Assembly (NCBI GenBank): GCA_022825925.1
Contig: JAJDVW010000154.1
Span: 1 to 57,886, forward strand
Reading direction: 5' to 3'
Source of the DNA: Pseudomonadales bacterium
Lineage (GTDB): Bacteria > Pseudomonadota > Gammaproteobacteria > Pseudomonadales > Azotimanducaceae
Length of the DNA stretch: 57,886 nucleotides
The position numbers and the translations under genes are program-made. The notes beneath the pieces were generated by a model. The model saw nothing but the letters and a program-made list of their open reading frames with translations, was not told the origin of the DNA and did no database searches. Below are positions 1 through 7,962 of the stretch, one piece after another (the first letter of the stretch is position 1; the number at the start of each line of letters is the position of its first letter).

Positions 1-134
1 ACCTCCAGTCCATGGCCCTGCAGGGCTACAACCCCATCGCCGCCATACAGATCGCCCTCAACGGCAACGCCGCCGACATGGTCGAGCAGCCGCCCCACGA
101 CGCCACGCCCGATCAGGCGCAGGGGGGCGAGTAG
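1..134 (+). CDS. C-terminal end of an unidentified protein (partial)
   Basis: Only the last 43 codons are in the window, read in the frame that ends at the TAG at 132-134. The visible tail contains SMALQGYNPIAAIQ followed by an acidic, glutamine-rich end (DQAQGGE). I do not recognise the family. The reading frame is supported by G/C-rich third positions and by a normal stop codon, after which an 84-base gap leads to the next gene. Nothing can be said about its function. Confidence 0.5.
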   Translation, partial: LQSMALQGYNPIAAIQIALNGNAADMVEQPPHDATPDQAQGGE

Positions 135-218
135 TTACTCCAAATCATCTAAAGATTCTCGTGTTTTTCTCCATTTTTCGCCGTTCCTCCGGTTCCCATC
201 GACGGGGAAACGTGTAAA

Positions 219-887
219 GTGGCGCGCCCCTCGTTCGGAATATCGCGGAGTACCCGGGCAAGTCGCATGGGCGCATCGTCGGCACCAATCGGACGCGTAC
301 CGGTCCTGCTCCAGGTCCAGGCGCTGGCGTTGGCGCTGGCGGGCGTAGCAGCCTTGGCACTCTCGATGGGAACCGATGCGCAGCGCTACGAGCGCGTCCC
401 TTTCGCGCTCCCCGCCGCGCAGACCCCGTCGATCTCGTGGGACGAGGAGCGCGCCGTGTTCGCCGACCGGATGACGCGCGCGTTCGACGTGCATCCCGCG
501 GTCGCGGGAGAGTTCGCGGAGTGGATTCTCGAGGCGGCGAACCGGCAGGAACTCGAGCCCGAACTGCTAGCGAGTCTCGTCCTGGCGGAAAGCTCCTTCC
601 GCAAGCACGCCCGATCACGCGTGGGGGCGATCGGTCCGGCGCAGATCCGCGGCGAGTTCTGGCGGTCCTTCTGCGGGGGCGACCTGCGCGAGCCGGCCGA
701 CAACATCTACTGCGGCGCCCAGATCCTCGCGTCCTTCCGGGACGCGTGCGGCGAACTGCGATGCGCGCTGCACTCGTACAACCTCGGCCCCACCGGCGCG
801 CGCCTCGCGAGCTGGGAACGGGCCGGCGTGCGTTACGTCAAGAAGATCGAGAACGGCCTGGCCCGCTTTGAAGGACTGGCGATGTAG
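219..887 (+). CDS. Lytic transglycosylase (SLT domain) protein
   Basis: A 222-residue protein that would cleave the MurNAc-GlcNAc bond of peptidoglycan in the periplasm. The N-terminus has a hydrophobic segment (about residues 29-49) that acts as signal or membrane anchor. The SLT fold occupies about residues 100-215, with the catalytic glutamate in LAESSF (E124), the GAIGPAQI motif that replaces the usual GLMQ, and a late YNLGP motif typical of SLT proteins. The start is the GTG at 219 behind a GGGGAAA stretch; an ATG at 267 is possible and would shorten the cytoplasmic tail. It runs convergently into the selenoprotein gene; the two stop codons are only 8 bases apart. Family assignment is firm, exact substrate specificity is not. 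Confidence 0.82.
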   Translation: MARPSFGISRSTRASRMGASSAPIGRVPVLLQVQALALALAGVAALALSMGTDAQRYERVPFALPAAQTPSISWDEERAVFADRMTRAFDVHPAVAGEFAEWILEAANRQELEPELLASLVLAESSFRKHARSRVGAIGPAQIRGEFWRSFCGGDLREPADNIYCGAQILASFRDACGELRCALHSYNLGPTGARLASWERAGVRYVKKIENGLARFEGLAM

Positions 888-899
888 GGCGAGCCCTAC
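884..899. terminator. Palindrome spanning two convergent stop codons
   Basis: GTAGGGC-GA-GCCCTAC is a perfect inverted repeat that contains the TAG of the transglycosylase gene (885-887) and the TAG of the opposing selenoprotein gene (898-896). It may serve as a shared bidirectional stop. There is no T-run on either side, and a 2-base loop is too tight as drawn, so intrinsic termination is not certain. Confidence 0.4.
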
Positions 900-2050
900 G
901 TCGTCGCGTCGAGCGGCAGCAGGAAGCGCCAGAGCGCGTCGTTCCTGACCCCCGATTCCCGGATCGCCTTCTGCGCGGCCTTGATCACCGCACCCGTCTG
1001 CGTCTCGTCGCGGAACCAGCGATACCCGGTCCAGGCCGCCGGCGTATGGTCGACGATCTCCATCGCCGCCATCTCGTAGTAGCCGCGGATGTCGTGGGAG
1101 ACCCGCGCCGGGACGCCGGGAATCCCCGCCTCCTTCCACGGCACGCCCTCCGCGACGCGCACGAAGGACTCGATCGCCGCAGGGACGGCGTCGGCATCGA
1201 GCAGGCGCGCGGCACCGGCCCGGTTGCCGTACTTCTCGACCGCCCGGTCGTAGGCCGCACGCAGCCCGCGCGCTTCGTCGACCGCGGGATGCGCGTCGGG
1301 ATCGTGGCGCGCCGGCAGCGGGCACACGAGCACTTCGGAGGCCGTGTCCTCGATGGACTCCTCGAAGTCCTGCACGGTCGGTTCCGCGGACTCGAGCAGG
1401 CCGAACGCCCGCGCGAGCACGCGGTGCTGGAATGCCGGGTCGTTCGGCACGCCGAGGGGCCGCCCGAGCGGGAAGTCGCAGAACAGGCCGCGCGGCGGCG
1501 CCATGCCGTAGAGCTGTTCCCGAATGGAACCGATCGCGACGGTCGCGATGCCGGCGGCTTCGAAGACGTGGGCAAGCGTACTCACCGTACGCGTGCAGAG
1601 GGGTCAGACGGGTGTCAGGACGACGACGTCGACCCCCTGTTCCTTCAGGAATGCTGCCCCGGCCGGGCCGCCGTCCATGCGGATGCCCGACAGTTCGAAC
1701 TGGTTGCCGGCGAAGGCGAGATGCACGTCGGACACGCGGCCGATTGACCCCTGCCCGGCCAACTCCTCAAGGCGGTCGATGGGGAACACCACGTTGAGGT
1801 CCGCCGCGACGCCGGCCGTGTCGAAGTTCGGGCTCCAGTGCCCGACCACCACGTCGCGCCGCCCGCGTTCGAGGACGCGGTACCCGGTGTCCTGCACGGC
1901 GAACCCTTCGTCCTCCGGGTGCGAGAGTGACGCCGAGGTCACGATGGCGACGGTCGCCTCGGCGAGAGGAGGCGGCTCCACGAAGGCGGGATTCTCGATG
2001 GTCGGGCACTCGGCGCTGGCGGCGCCGGCCTTGATCTTCGCGTCGGTCAT
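896..2050 (-). CDS. Selenoprotein of the glycine/sarcosine/betaine reductase B (GrdB) family, with in-frame UGA
   Basis: Two minus-strand reading segments, 2050-1607 and 1603-896, lie in the same frame and are separated only by a TGA at 1606-1604. Read through, they give one 384-residue protein with selenocysteine at position 149 in the motif VLTPV-U-PLCTRTV. This UxxC redox motif is the place where GrdB-type proteins carry Sec or Cys. Upstream, GHWSPNFD and DLNVVFPIDRLEEL, and downstream, the stretch after AAGIATVAI, match the same family, so both halves are needed. The start is ATG at 2050 after GGAGG. A SECIS-like hairpin follows the UGA. Family members without glycine reductase partners have no established substrate; a thiol/selenol redox role is inferred. 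No grdA or grdE neighbour is present. A premature-stop pseudogene is the alternative, but the exact motif position argues against it. Confidence 0.87.
1576..1592 (-). promoter_or_regulatory. Bacterial SECIS-like stem-loop
   Basis: On the coding (minus) strand, 11 nt after the UGA at 1606-1604, GCGTAC-GGTGA-GTACGC forms a perfect 6-bp stem with a 5-nt loop. The loop begins with GG, and its first G lies 18 nt after the UGA, inside the distance known for bacterial SECIS elements, whose SelB contact is a guanine at the start of a short apical loop. The hairpin lies inside the coding region, as bacterial SECIS elements do. Confidence 0.75.
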
Positions 2051-2113
2051 TGGAGCCTGCCTCCGGGGTGTCCGGTGCGATTCTATGTCAAGGGCCGGGT
2101 TGGCGTGGATGGG

Positions 2114-2153
2114 TTGACCTCGTGCGGTGCAAGTTGTACAAAATAGTTGTACA
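2114..2153 (+). promoter_or_regulatory. Promoter with duplicated operator for the Phd/VapC pair
   Basis: TTGACC (2114-2119), a 17-nt spacer and TACAAA (2137-2142) make a sigma70-type promoter. Two copies of TTGTACA (2134-2140 and 2147-2153), each containing the palindrome TGTACA, sit 13 bp apart and overlap the -10 box and the predicted start point. This is the layout expected for autorepression by an antitoxin or toxin-antitoxin complex. Confidence 0.65.
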
Positions 2154-2172
2154 TGTCGACGGTGGCCGACCC

Positions 2173-2418
2173 GTGAACGCAAGGACCATTCCGGCAGCGG
2201 AGTTCAAGGCGAAGTGCCTGCGGATCATCACGGAACTGCAGGGCACCGGTCAGTCGGTGACCATCACCAGGCGAGGTCGTCCCGTGGCGGTGCTGTCGTG
2301 CCCGTCCCCGGAGGAGCTTCCCGGCCCACTCTTCGGCGCGATGCGGGGCACCGTGCTCGCGTACGACGACCCTTTCGCACCTGCGACCTCTCCGGCCGAC
2401 TGGTCATCGTCGCGGTGA
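2173..2418 (+). CDS. Type II antitoxin, Phd/YefM family
   Basis: A small protein of 81 residues that would bind its own promoter DNA and neutralise the adjoining PIN toxin. The N-terminal RTIPAAEFKAKC stretch followed by VTITRRGRPVAVL is the typical Phd/YefM DNA-binding fold; the C-terminal tail (FGAMRGTVLAYDDPF) is the usual toxin-binding part. The GTG at 2173 is chosen because it starts exactly at the conserved domain and lies about 24 nt after the predicted transcription start; longer upstream readings would run through the promoter. The last bases overlap the toxin start (GTGA), so translation is probably coupled. The operator repeats just upstream support autoregulation. Confidence 0.8.
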   Translation: MNARTIPAAEFKAKCLRIITELQGTGQSVTITRRGRPVAVLSCPSPEELPGPLFGAMRGTVLAYDDPFAPATSPADWSSSR

Positions 2419-2828
2419 TCCTGCTCGACTCGCACGTGCTCGTCTGGCTCGTCGAGGGCGACCCGCGACTCGGCGACGGAGCGAGGGGCGAGATCGAGAG
2501 GACGCGCGACGGGGACTGGATCGGGGTTTCGGCGATCACGCCCTGGGAAATCGCGATGCTGGTGGAAAAGGGGAGGCTGCACCTGAACCTGGAGGTGGGC
2601 GCCTGGGTGGAGCGCGCGCTCGCGCTGCCTGGCGTCGACCTGCTCCCGATCGAACCGGCGATCGCGGTGGACAGCGTTCGGCTGCCCGGTGCGTTCCATC
2701 CCGATCCGGCGGACCGGTTGATCGTGGCAACGGCGCGGCACTGGCCGGCGACGCTCCTGACCGCCGACGGGGCCATCCTGAAGTACGCCGACGCAGGGCA
2801 CCTCGAGGCCCTTGACGCCGGTCAGTGA
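2415..2828 (+). CDS. PIN-domain ribonuclease toxin, VapC type
   Basis: A 137-residue protein spanning one PIN domain, the usual VapC size. VapC toxins are Mg-dependent RNases that cut tRNA or rRNA. The acidic active-site residues are visible: D5 in LLDSHVLVW, E45 in ITPWEIAM, and the aspartates of HPDPADRLIVATA, followed by LLTADGAIL. The GTG start at 2415 overlaps the antitoxin stop, and the first residues (VILLD) are exactly the first PIN strand. It is the second gene of a two-gene toxin-antitoxin operon. The RNA target cannot be deduced. Confidence 0.83.
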   Translation: MILLDSHVLVWLVEGDPRLGDGARGEIERTRDGDWIGVSAITPWEIAMLVEKGRLHLNLEVGAWVERALALPGVDLLPIEPAIAVDSVRLPGAFHPDPADRLIVATARHWPATLLTADGAILKYADAGHLEALDAGQ

Positions 2829-2906
2829 CGCGGCGGCCGCCGGCCGCGCCGCGGTCGCTGACGCTCCTCTATACTGGCCACCGCATCCACTACCCGAGGT
2901 CCCCGC

Positions 2907-3575
2907 ATGCCGCTCATCATGGAAGTCATCCACACGGTCCGTCCGGCCACCCCGGCGAACTTCGAGAAGTACGTCGTCCGTTACGGGGAGGTGGCGGTCC
3001 CCCTGATGGAGCGTTGCGGGTTCGACCTGCTCGGGGGCTTCCAGTGGTCGACGGGGGAGCGGGGCCGCGACCTCCTGCTGGTGCGCTTCGATTCGGTGGA
3101 GCATTACGACAAGGCCACGACCCAACTGGTGAGGGAGTTGGCCGATCCGGATGCCATCAAGGGGCTGATGGAGCTGGGGCTCGACATCGAGGAGTACGTG
3201 CGCCTGGGAGACACGCTTCCGTACGCCACGGCGGAGCGGCTCCAGCGCGTGCTCGACGACCCGCCCGACGCGCCGCGGCAGTACATGCTCGCCCGGCTGA
3301 AGGCGCCCCTCGGCACCCTGGCCGAAGCGCTCGGTGCGGTGGCGGAGCTGGTGGACCAGGTGGACGGACAGGGGACGGAACTGGTCACCGCCTACAGCGC
3401 GCGAACCGGCGCGCGGGGCGAGTTCACCGATCTCTGGGTGCTCCCGGACCGTCCGCTCGACCTCTCGTTCCGCACGGGCGCCCCGTCGCTGCCGGCCCTC
3501 GACAGGGCCTTCGCCGCCATCGAGACGGAGGTGCTGGACTACGTCAATCCGCTGCCGTACTCGAGGCTGCGGTAG
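2907..3575 (+). CDS. NIPSNAP-family protein
   Basis: A 222-residue soluble protein made of two ferredoxin-like (alpha/beta barrel) halves. The first half, with EVIHTVRPATPANFEKYV and LLGGFQWSTGE, matches NIPSNAP domains, and a weaker second copy appears to cover about residues 115-215. The biochemical function of bacterial NIPSNAP proteins is not established. A GAGG ribosome site precedes the ATG at 2907; an ATG at 2919 is also possible. A TATACT box at 2870-2875 could be the -10 element. The gene stands alone between the toxin gene and the MFS pair. Confidence 0.62.
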   Translation: MPLIMEVIHTVRPATPANFEKYVVRYGEVAVPLMERCGFDLLGGFQWSTGERGRDLLLVRFDSVEHYDKATTQLVRELADPDAIKGLMELGLDIEEYVRLGDTLPYATAERLQRVLDDPPDAPRQYMLARLKAPLGTLAEALGAVAELVDQVDGQGTELVTAYSARTGARGEFTDLWVLPDRPLDLSFRTGAPSLPALDRAFAAIETEVLDYVNPLPYSRLR

Positions 3576-3755
3576 CGGCGTCCGCGAGACGGGCTCGGGC
3601 GGTCACTGGCTCCCGATACGCGTCCCTTGGTCTCCTTTTGTCCCTTGCCCGTGCCCCGGTGGGTCTGTTCTCGCCCCGGGCGCATGCTATAGGGAGCGGT
3701 CGGCGGGCGGCGCGCCGGGAAGGAGCCGCGAGGCGCCGGGAAAAGGAAACTGCGC

Positions 3756-5354
3756 ATGGAGCGGGCGAAGTCCGCCGCCGGCGGTTCGCGCCGCTGGTAC
3801 CCTCATTACGTCCTCGGCGTGTTGATTCTGGTCTACGTGTTCAACTTCGTGGACCGGCACATCCTGTCGATCCTGGCGGAGTCCATCAAGGAGGACCTCG
3901 GCGTCACCGACGCGCAGATGGGCTTCCTGTACGGCACCGTGTTCGCGGTGTTCTATGCGGTCTTCGGCATTCCGCTGGCGCGTTTCGCGGACGTCTGGGT
4001 ACGCCGCAGCGTGATCTCGCTGGGGCTGACGTTCTGGAGCGCGATGACGGCGCTGTCGGGGTTCGCGCGCTCGTTCCCGGAACTCGCCGTGTACCGCACC
4101 GGCGTCGGCGTCGGCGAAGCGAGTGCGTCGCCAGCCGCCTACTCGCTCCTGTACGACTACTACCCGCCGCGGCTTCGGGCTACGGTCGTGGCAACGTACT
4201 CGGCCGGCGGATACATCGGCGTCGGGATGGGGCTCTTCCTGGGCGGCGCGATCCTCGACTTCTGGGCGGACCTGTACCCGGAGAACCCCCCCTTCGGGCT
4301 GAAGGGCTGGCAGGTCGCCTTCATGATGGTGGGGCTCCCGGGCCTCCTGATGGCGGTTTGGGTACGCAGCCTGCGCGAGCCGGTCCGCGGCATCAGCGAA
4401 GGCCTGGTCACCGAGCGGCATCCCGCGCCGTTCCGGCTGCTGGGCCAGGAGCTCGCGTCGATCGTCCCGCCGCTGAACATCATCGGGCTGGTGCGGCAGC
4501 GGGCGTCGCTTGGGCTGAACGCGCTGATGGCGCTCGGAATCGCGGGCGCCGCCGGGCTCCTGATCGCCGTCACCGGGGACTGGGCGCAGTGGATCGCCCT
4601 CGGTATCGGGGTCTACGCCACGGCTTCGTGGGTGCAGTCCCTGGCGCGGCGAGACCCGGCCGCCTTCGCGATGATCTTCCGCTCGAAGGCCATGCTCTAC
4701 ATGCTGGTCGCGTTCACCTCCGTGACCTTCGTCACCTACGCCATCGGCTTCTGGACCGCCCCGTACCTGATCCGGGCGCACGGGGCGAACGCGCTCGACG
4801 TGGGCATGTACATCGGCATCGGCATCGCGGTGGGCGGGCTCCTGTCCGTCACCACCGGTGGATTCGTCGCGGACCGGCTGCGGCTGCGTTTCACCACGGG
4901 ACGCTTGATGGTCGGGTACTTCATCGTGTTGGGCACCGTGCCCACGGTGCTGTTCCTCCTGTACACGGACAGCCTCATCGTGGCGTTCTGGGCCAACTTC
5001 CTCTACCACGTGCCGAGCGCCTGCTTCGCCGGCATTCCGCCGAGCACCGCGGCGGATCTCGTGGTACCGCGGATGCGCGCGGTGGTCGGCGCCTTCTACA
5101 TCCTGCTCAGCACCTTCATCGGGCTGGCCCTCGGGCCGTACACCGTCGGCAAGGTCTCGGACCTGCTCGTCGGCGGCGGCATGGCCGACGGCGACGCGTT
5201 GCGGCTGGCGATGGCGAGCTCGATGGTGATGTTCGTCGTGACGGCATTCTGTCTCGTGCAGGCGCAGCGGCACCTGCCGAAGGACGAGGCGACCCGTGTC
5301 GAGCGGGCGCGGGCCCTGGGGGAGGACGTCCAGGAGCTGCCGGGGCGGGCGTGA
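3756..5354 (+). CDS. MFS transporter, spinster-like (first of a tandem pair)
   Basis: A 532-residue inner membrane protein with about 12 membrane segments. The start of the fold, YVLGVLILVYVFNFVDRHIL, and the signature GIPLARFADVWVRRS between helices 2 and 3 identify the major facilitator superfamily; RTGVGVGEASASPAAYSLL in helix 4 is typical of spinster-like members. The substrate is unknown; organic anions or lipids are possible. The two six-helix halves are joined by a longer central segment (about residues 200-300) that includes extra hydrophobic stretches. An AAGGAAA site precedes the ATG. The next gene is a close paralogue of exactly the same length, 34 bases downstream, so the pair arose by tandem duplication and is probably co-transcribed. 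Confidence 0.85.
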   Translation: MERAKSAAGGSRRWYPHYVLGVLILVYVFNFVDRHILSILAESIKEDLGVTDAQMGFLYGTVFAVFYAVFGIPLARFADVWVRRSVISLGLTFWSAMTALSGFARSFPELAVYRTGVGVGEASASPAAYSLLYDYYPPRLRATVVATYSAGGYIGVGMGLFLGGAILDFWADLYPENPPFGLKGWQVAFMMVGLPGLLMAVWVRSLREPVRGISEGLVTERHPAPFRLLGQELASIVPPLNIIGLVRQRASLGLNALMALGIAGAAGLLIAVTGDWAQWIALGIGVYATASWVQSLARRDPAAFAMIFRSKAMLYMLVAFTSVTFVTYAIGFWTAPYLIRAHGANALDVGMYIGIGIAVGGLLSVTTGGFVADRLRLRFTTGRLMVGYFIVLGTVPTVLFLLYTDSLIVAFWANFLYHVPSACFAGIPPSTAADLVVPRMRAVVGAFYILLSTFIGLALGPYTVGKVSDLLVGGGMADGDALRLAMASSMVMFVVTAFCLVQAQRHLPKDEATRVERARALGEDVQELPGRA

Positions 5355-5388
5355 TGGACGGCCGGGACCGCCGGCACGGGGAATCGTG

Positions 5389-6987
5389 ATGGAGCAGACG
5401 CCGGAGACCGCGCCGCAGCAGCAGAGCCGGTGGTACGCGCACTACGTGCTGGGCGTGCTGACGCTGGTCTACTTCTTCAACTTCGTCGACCGCAACATCC
5501 TGTCGATCCTGGCGGAGTCCATCAAGGCGGACCTCGGCGTCACCGACGCGCAGATGGGCTTCCTCTACGGCACGGTGTTCGCCGTGTTCTACGCGGTGTT
5601 CGGCATCCCGCTGGCGCGTTTCGCCGACGTGTGGGTGCGCCGCAGCGTCATCTCCGTGGGGCTCCTGTTCTGGAGCGCGATGACCGCCGCCTCGGGACTC
5701 GCCCGGTCGTTCGTGGAACTTGCCGTGTACCGGACCGGGGTCGGCATCGGGGAGGCGAGCGCGTCGCCGGCGGCCTACTCGCTGCTCTACGACTACTACG
5801 CGCCGCGCTACCGCGCGACGGTGGTGGCGATCTACACGAGCGGCGTCGCGATCGGCATCGGCGCGGGTCTCTTCCTCGGCGGCGCGATCCTCGACACCTG
5901 GGCGGAGATGTACCCGGTCGACCCCCCGTTCGGCCTGCGCGGCTGGCAGGTGGCGTTCATGGCCGTCGGCCTGCCGGGCATCGCCATGGCGGCGTGGGTG
6001 CGCACCCTGCGCGAACCGGTGCGCGGCATCAGCGAAGGCCTGGTGACGAAGCCGCACCCGCGGCCGTTCCACGTGCTCGGCACCGAACTGGTCTCCGTCA
6101 TCCCGCCGCTCAACGTGATCGGTCTCGTCCGGGACGGCGCGTCGCTCCGGCTGAACGCCCTGATGGCGCTCGCCATCGTCGCTGCCGCGGCGGGCCTGAT
6201 CTGGCTGACCGGAGACTGGGCGCAATGGATCGCGATGGGCATCGGGGTCTACGCGACCGTGTCGTGGGTACAGTCGCTCGCGCGGCGGGACCCGGCCACC
6301 TTCGCGATGATCTTCAAGTCGAAGGCCATGATCTACGCCATGCTCTCCGCGCCGATCGGCGGGTTCGTGGGCTACGGCGTGGCGTTCTGGACGGCGCCGC
6401 TCCTGATGCGGGCGCACGAGACGAGCGCCGCGGAGGTCGGCCTGTGGATCGGCATCGGGGCGGCGGCCAGCGGCATCATCGGCGTCGCGGGGGGCGGCTT
6501 CCTGGCCGATCGCCTGCGCATGCGGTTCACGACCGGGCGGCTGATGCTCGGGTACGCCGCCGTGGTCGGCACCGCGCCGTTCGTCCTCCTGATGATCTAC
6601 ACGGAGAGCCTGGCCGTCGCATTCCTGGCCAACTTCCTGGCCAGCGTGCCGAACGGGTTCTGGGCCGGGATCGCCCCGAGCACGTCGAGCGATCTCGTGA
6701 TGCCGCGCATGCGCGCGATCGCGGGCGCCTTCTACATCCTGCTGATGACCTTCATCGGTCTGGCGCTCGGTCCCTACACGATCGGCAAACTGTCGGACGT
6801 CTTCATCGCGGGGGGCATGAGCGACGCCGAGGGGCTGCGCCTCGCCATGGCGAGTTCCCTCCTGGTCTTCGTCGGGTCGGTGTTCTGCCTGGTGATGGCC
6901 CAGCGCCACCTGCCGCGGGACGAGGCGACGCGTCTCGACCGGGCGCGGGCGCTGGGGGAGGAGGTGGTGGAGACCGCCGCCGGGTGA
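5389..6987 (+). CDS. MFS transporter, spinster-like (second of a tandem pair)
   Basis: A 532-residue paralogue of the preceding transporter. Long stretches are identical or nearly so (ILSILAESIK, GVTDAQMGFLYGTVFAVFY, RTGVGIGEASASPAAYSLL), and the C-termini keep the QRHLP-DEATR motif. The ATG at 5389 follows GGGGAA. Differences are concentrated in the second half (for example the helix after SKAMIYAML), where substrate contacts may differ. Both copies are intact and start and stop at the same alignment points, so both are likely functional. The substrate remains unknown. Confidence 0.85.
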   Translation: MEQTPETAPQQQSRWYAHYVLGVLTLVYFFNFVDRNILSILAESIKADLGVTDAQMGFLYGTVFAVFYAVFGIPLARFADVWVRRSVISVGLLFWSAMTAASGLARSFVELAVYRTGVGIGEASASPAAYSLLYDYYAPRYRATVVAIYTSGVAIGIGAGLFLGGAILDTWAEMYPVDPPFGLRGWQVAFMAVGLPGIAMAAWVRTLREPVRGISEGLVTKPHPRPFHVLGTELVSVIPPLNVIGLVRDGASLRLNALMALAIVAAAAGLIWLTGDWAQWIAMGIGVYATVSWVQSLARRDPATFAMIFKSKAMIYAMLSAPIGGFVGYGVAFWTAPLLMRAHETSAAEVGLWIGIGAAASGIIGVAGGGFLADRLRMRFTTGRLMLGYAAVVGTAPFVLLMIYTESLAVAFLANFLASVPNGFWAGIAPSTSSDLVMPRMRAIAGAFYILLMTFIGLALGPYTIGKLSDVFIAGGMSDAEGLRLAMASSLLVFVGSVFCLVMAQRHLPRDEATRLDRARALGEEVVETAAG

Positions 6988-7006
6988 GGCGGATCGGTCG
7001 CCGGCG

Positions 7007-7438
7007 TCACGTTTCCAGGTCGATAACCACCAGCTGCGCGTCCAGCCACGCCGGTAACCATTTCGGCACGTTCGGGCGAAGTCGGGCGAACACGTCGCGC
7101 TTGTACTCGGGGTCGTCGAAGACCACGCGGGCGCGCCCCGGCAGCGTCTCGCCGCGGATCGTGACGGTGACGGGCACGTCGCCGTCCCGCAGGGCGCGCC
7201 ACCAGCGGCCGTCGGCGCCCGCGAACACCTGGTTGCCCTCGCGCCGGTAGTTCACGGGCAGGACGCGTCCGTCCGGGAGCGTCAGGAGCATGACGATGCC
7301 GGCGCGCTCGCCCTGCGGATCGGTCCGGAGTTCCTCGGCGACGCTGGGGTTGGCGATCAGCCCGAAGAGGACGCGCAGGGCGAGGAACGCGACGACCAGG
7401 ACGGCCAGGACGATCAGCAGCCACTTGAGGAATGTCAT
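7007..7438 (-). CDS. Membrane-anchored small beta-barrel protein, possibly nitroreductase/F420-type split barrel
   Basis: A 143-residue protein with one N-terminal membrane helix (FLKWLLIVLAVLVVAFLALRV) and a soluble domain rich in short beta strands: GIVMLLTLPDGRVLPV, NQVFAGADGRWWRAL, VPVTVTIRGETLPG. The order of strands and the WWRAL-DG-VPVTVTIRG pattern resemble the small split-barrel proteins once called DUF385 (deazaflavin-dependent nitroreductase-like). The match is only by eye. The ATG at 7438 is preceded by AAGGA. It is convergent with the second MFS gene and lies in front of the DUF2784 gene in reverse orientation order. Confidence 0.55.
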   Translation of the reverse strand: MTFLKWLLIVLAVLVVAFLALRVLFGLIANPSVAEELRTDPQGERAGIVMLLTLPDGRVLPVNYRREGNQVFAGADGRWWRALRDGDVPVTVTIRGETLPGRARVVFDDPEYKRDVFARLRPNVPKWLPAWLDAQLVVIDLET

Positions 7439-7478
7439 CGGCGAGTTCCTTGCTCCTCGGGTGTGGGGAAGAAGCCGG

Positions 7479-7877
7479 CTACGCCCTGCCGCGCAGGCGC
7501 CGCCAGGCGCGGCGCGCGGCTCCGGACCGCCGGAGCAGCACCGTGTAGATGCCGGCGTTCACCACGAGGACGAACACGGCAAGCGCCCACTGCACGGACT
7601 GCGTCAGCGCGGCGGGGTAGACGAGCGGCACGATGTAATTGTCCACGAAGCTCCCCGTGTACGCGGCATCTCCCGCCGCCGCGCGCAGCTCGACCTCAAG
7701 GGGGGTCAGCGGGCAGATCCAGCCGAACGACTCGACCAGCACCCCCCAGACGGCCGCGGGCACGTGCACGACCGCGACCCAGGGACGCCGGAGCGCCAGC
7801 AGCCCGCCGAGCACCACGAAGGCGATGAACGCCACGTGCAGGAGCACGATGGCGTCGGCTGCGAGTCGGTATCCCAT
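7479..7877 (-). CDS. DUF2784-family membrane protein
   Basis: A 132-residue integral membrane protein with about four hydrophobic helices. The conserved features of DUF2784 are clear: an N-terminal LLHVAFIAFVVLGG helix, VHVPAAVWGVLVE, the GWICPLTPLE motif, and YIVPLVYPA. No function has been established for the family. The ATG at 7877 begins the conserved MGYRLAADAIV segment; an upstream in-frame start would add only a few residues of no family similarity. The gene is downstream of the broken ThDP enzyme gene on the same strand, separated by two strong hairpins. Confidence 0.72.
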   Translation of the reverse strand: MGYRLAADAIVLLHVAFIAFVVLGGLLALRRPWVAVVHVPAAVWGVLVESFGWICPLTPLEVELRAAAGDAAYTGSFVDNYIVPLVYPAALTQSVQWALAVFVLVVNAGIYTVLLRRSGAARRAWRRLRGRA

Positions 7878-7914
7878 CCCCTTACAGGCAAGCAAGTTAC
7901 AGAACTCGTGCCGC

Positions 7915-7959
7915 GGGAGTTTCGCGCAGCGAAACTCCCAACGCGACCGTCAGGTCGCG
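7915..7959 (-). terminator. Two consecutive strong hairpins after the ThDP pseudogene
   Basis: Directly after the TAA at 7965-7963 (minus strand) lie CGCGACC-TGAC-GGTCGCG (7959-7942) and a perfect 11-bp inverted repeat with a 3-nt loop, GGGAGTTTCGC/GCGAAACTCCC (7915-7939). Neither is followed by a long T-run. They probably end transcription or stabilise a 3' end; both read equally on either strand. Confidence 0.5.
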
Positions 7960-7962
7960 CGC

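Noticed and set aside
896..1585. Treating the downstream part of the selenoprotein as a separate gene starting at GTG 1585
   Set aside because: No ribosome site, the start would cut through the conserved redox motif, and the frame is continuous with the upstream part except for the UGA.
2825..5389. Very long plus-strand open frame over the NIPSNAP and first MFS genes
   Set aside because: It is arginine/glycine/proline-rich and lies out of frame with two clear genes; a GC-rich shadow.
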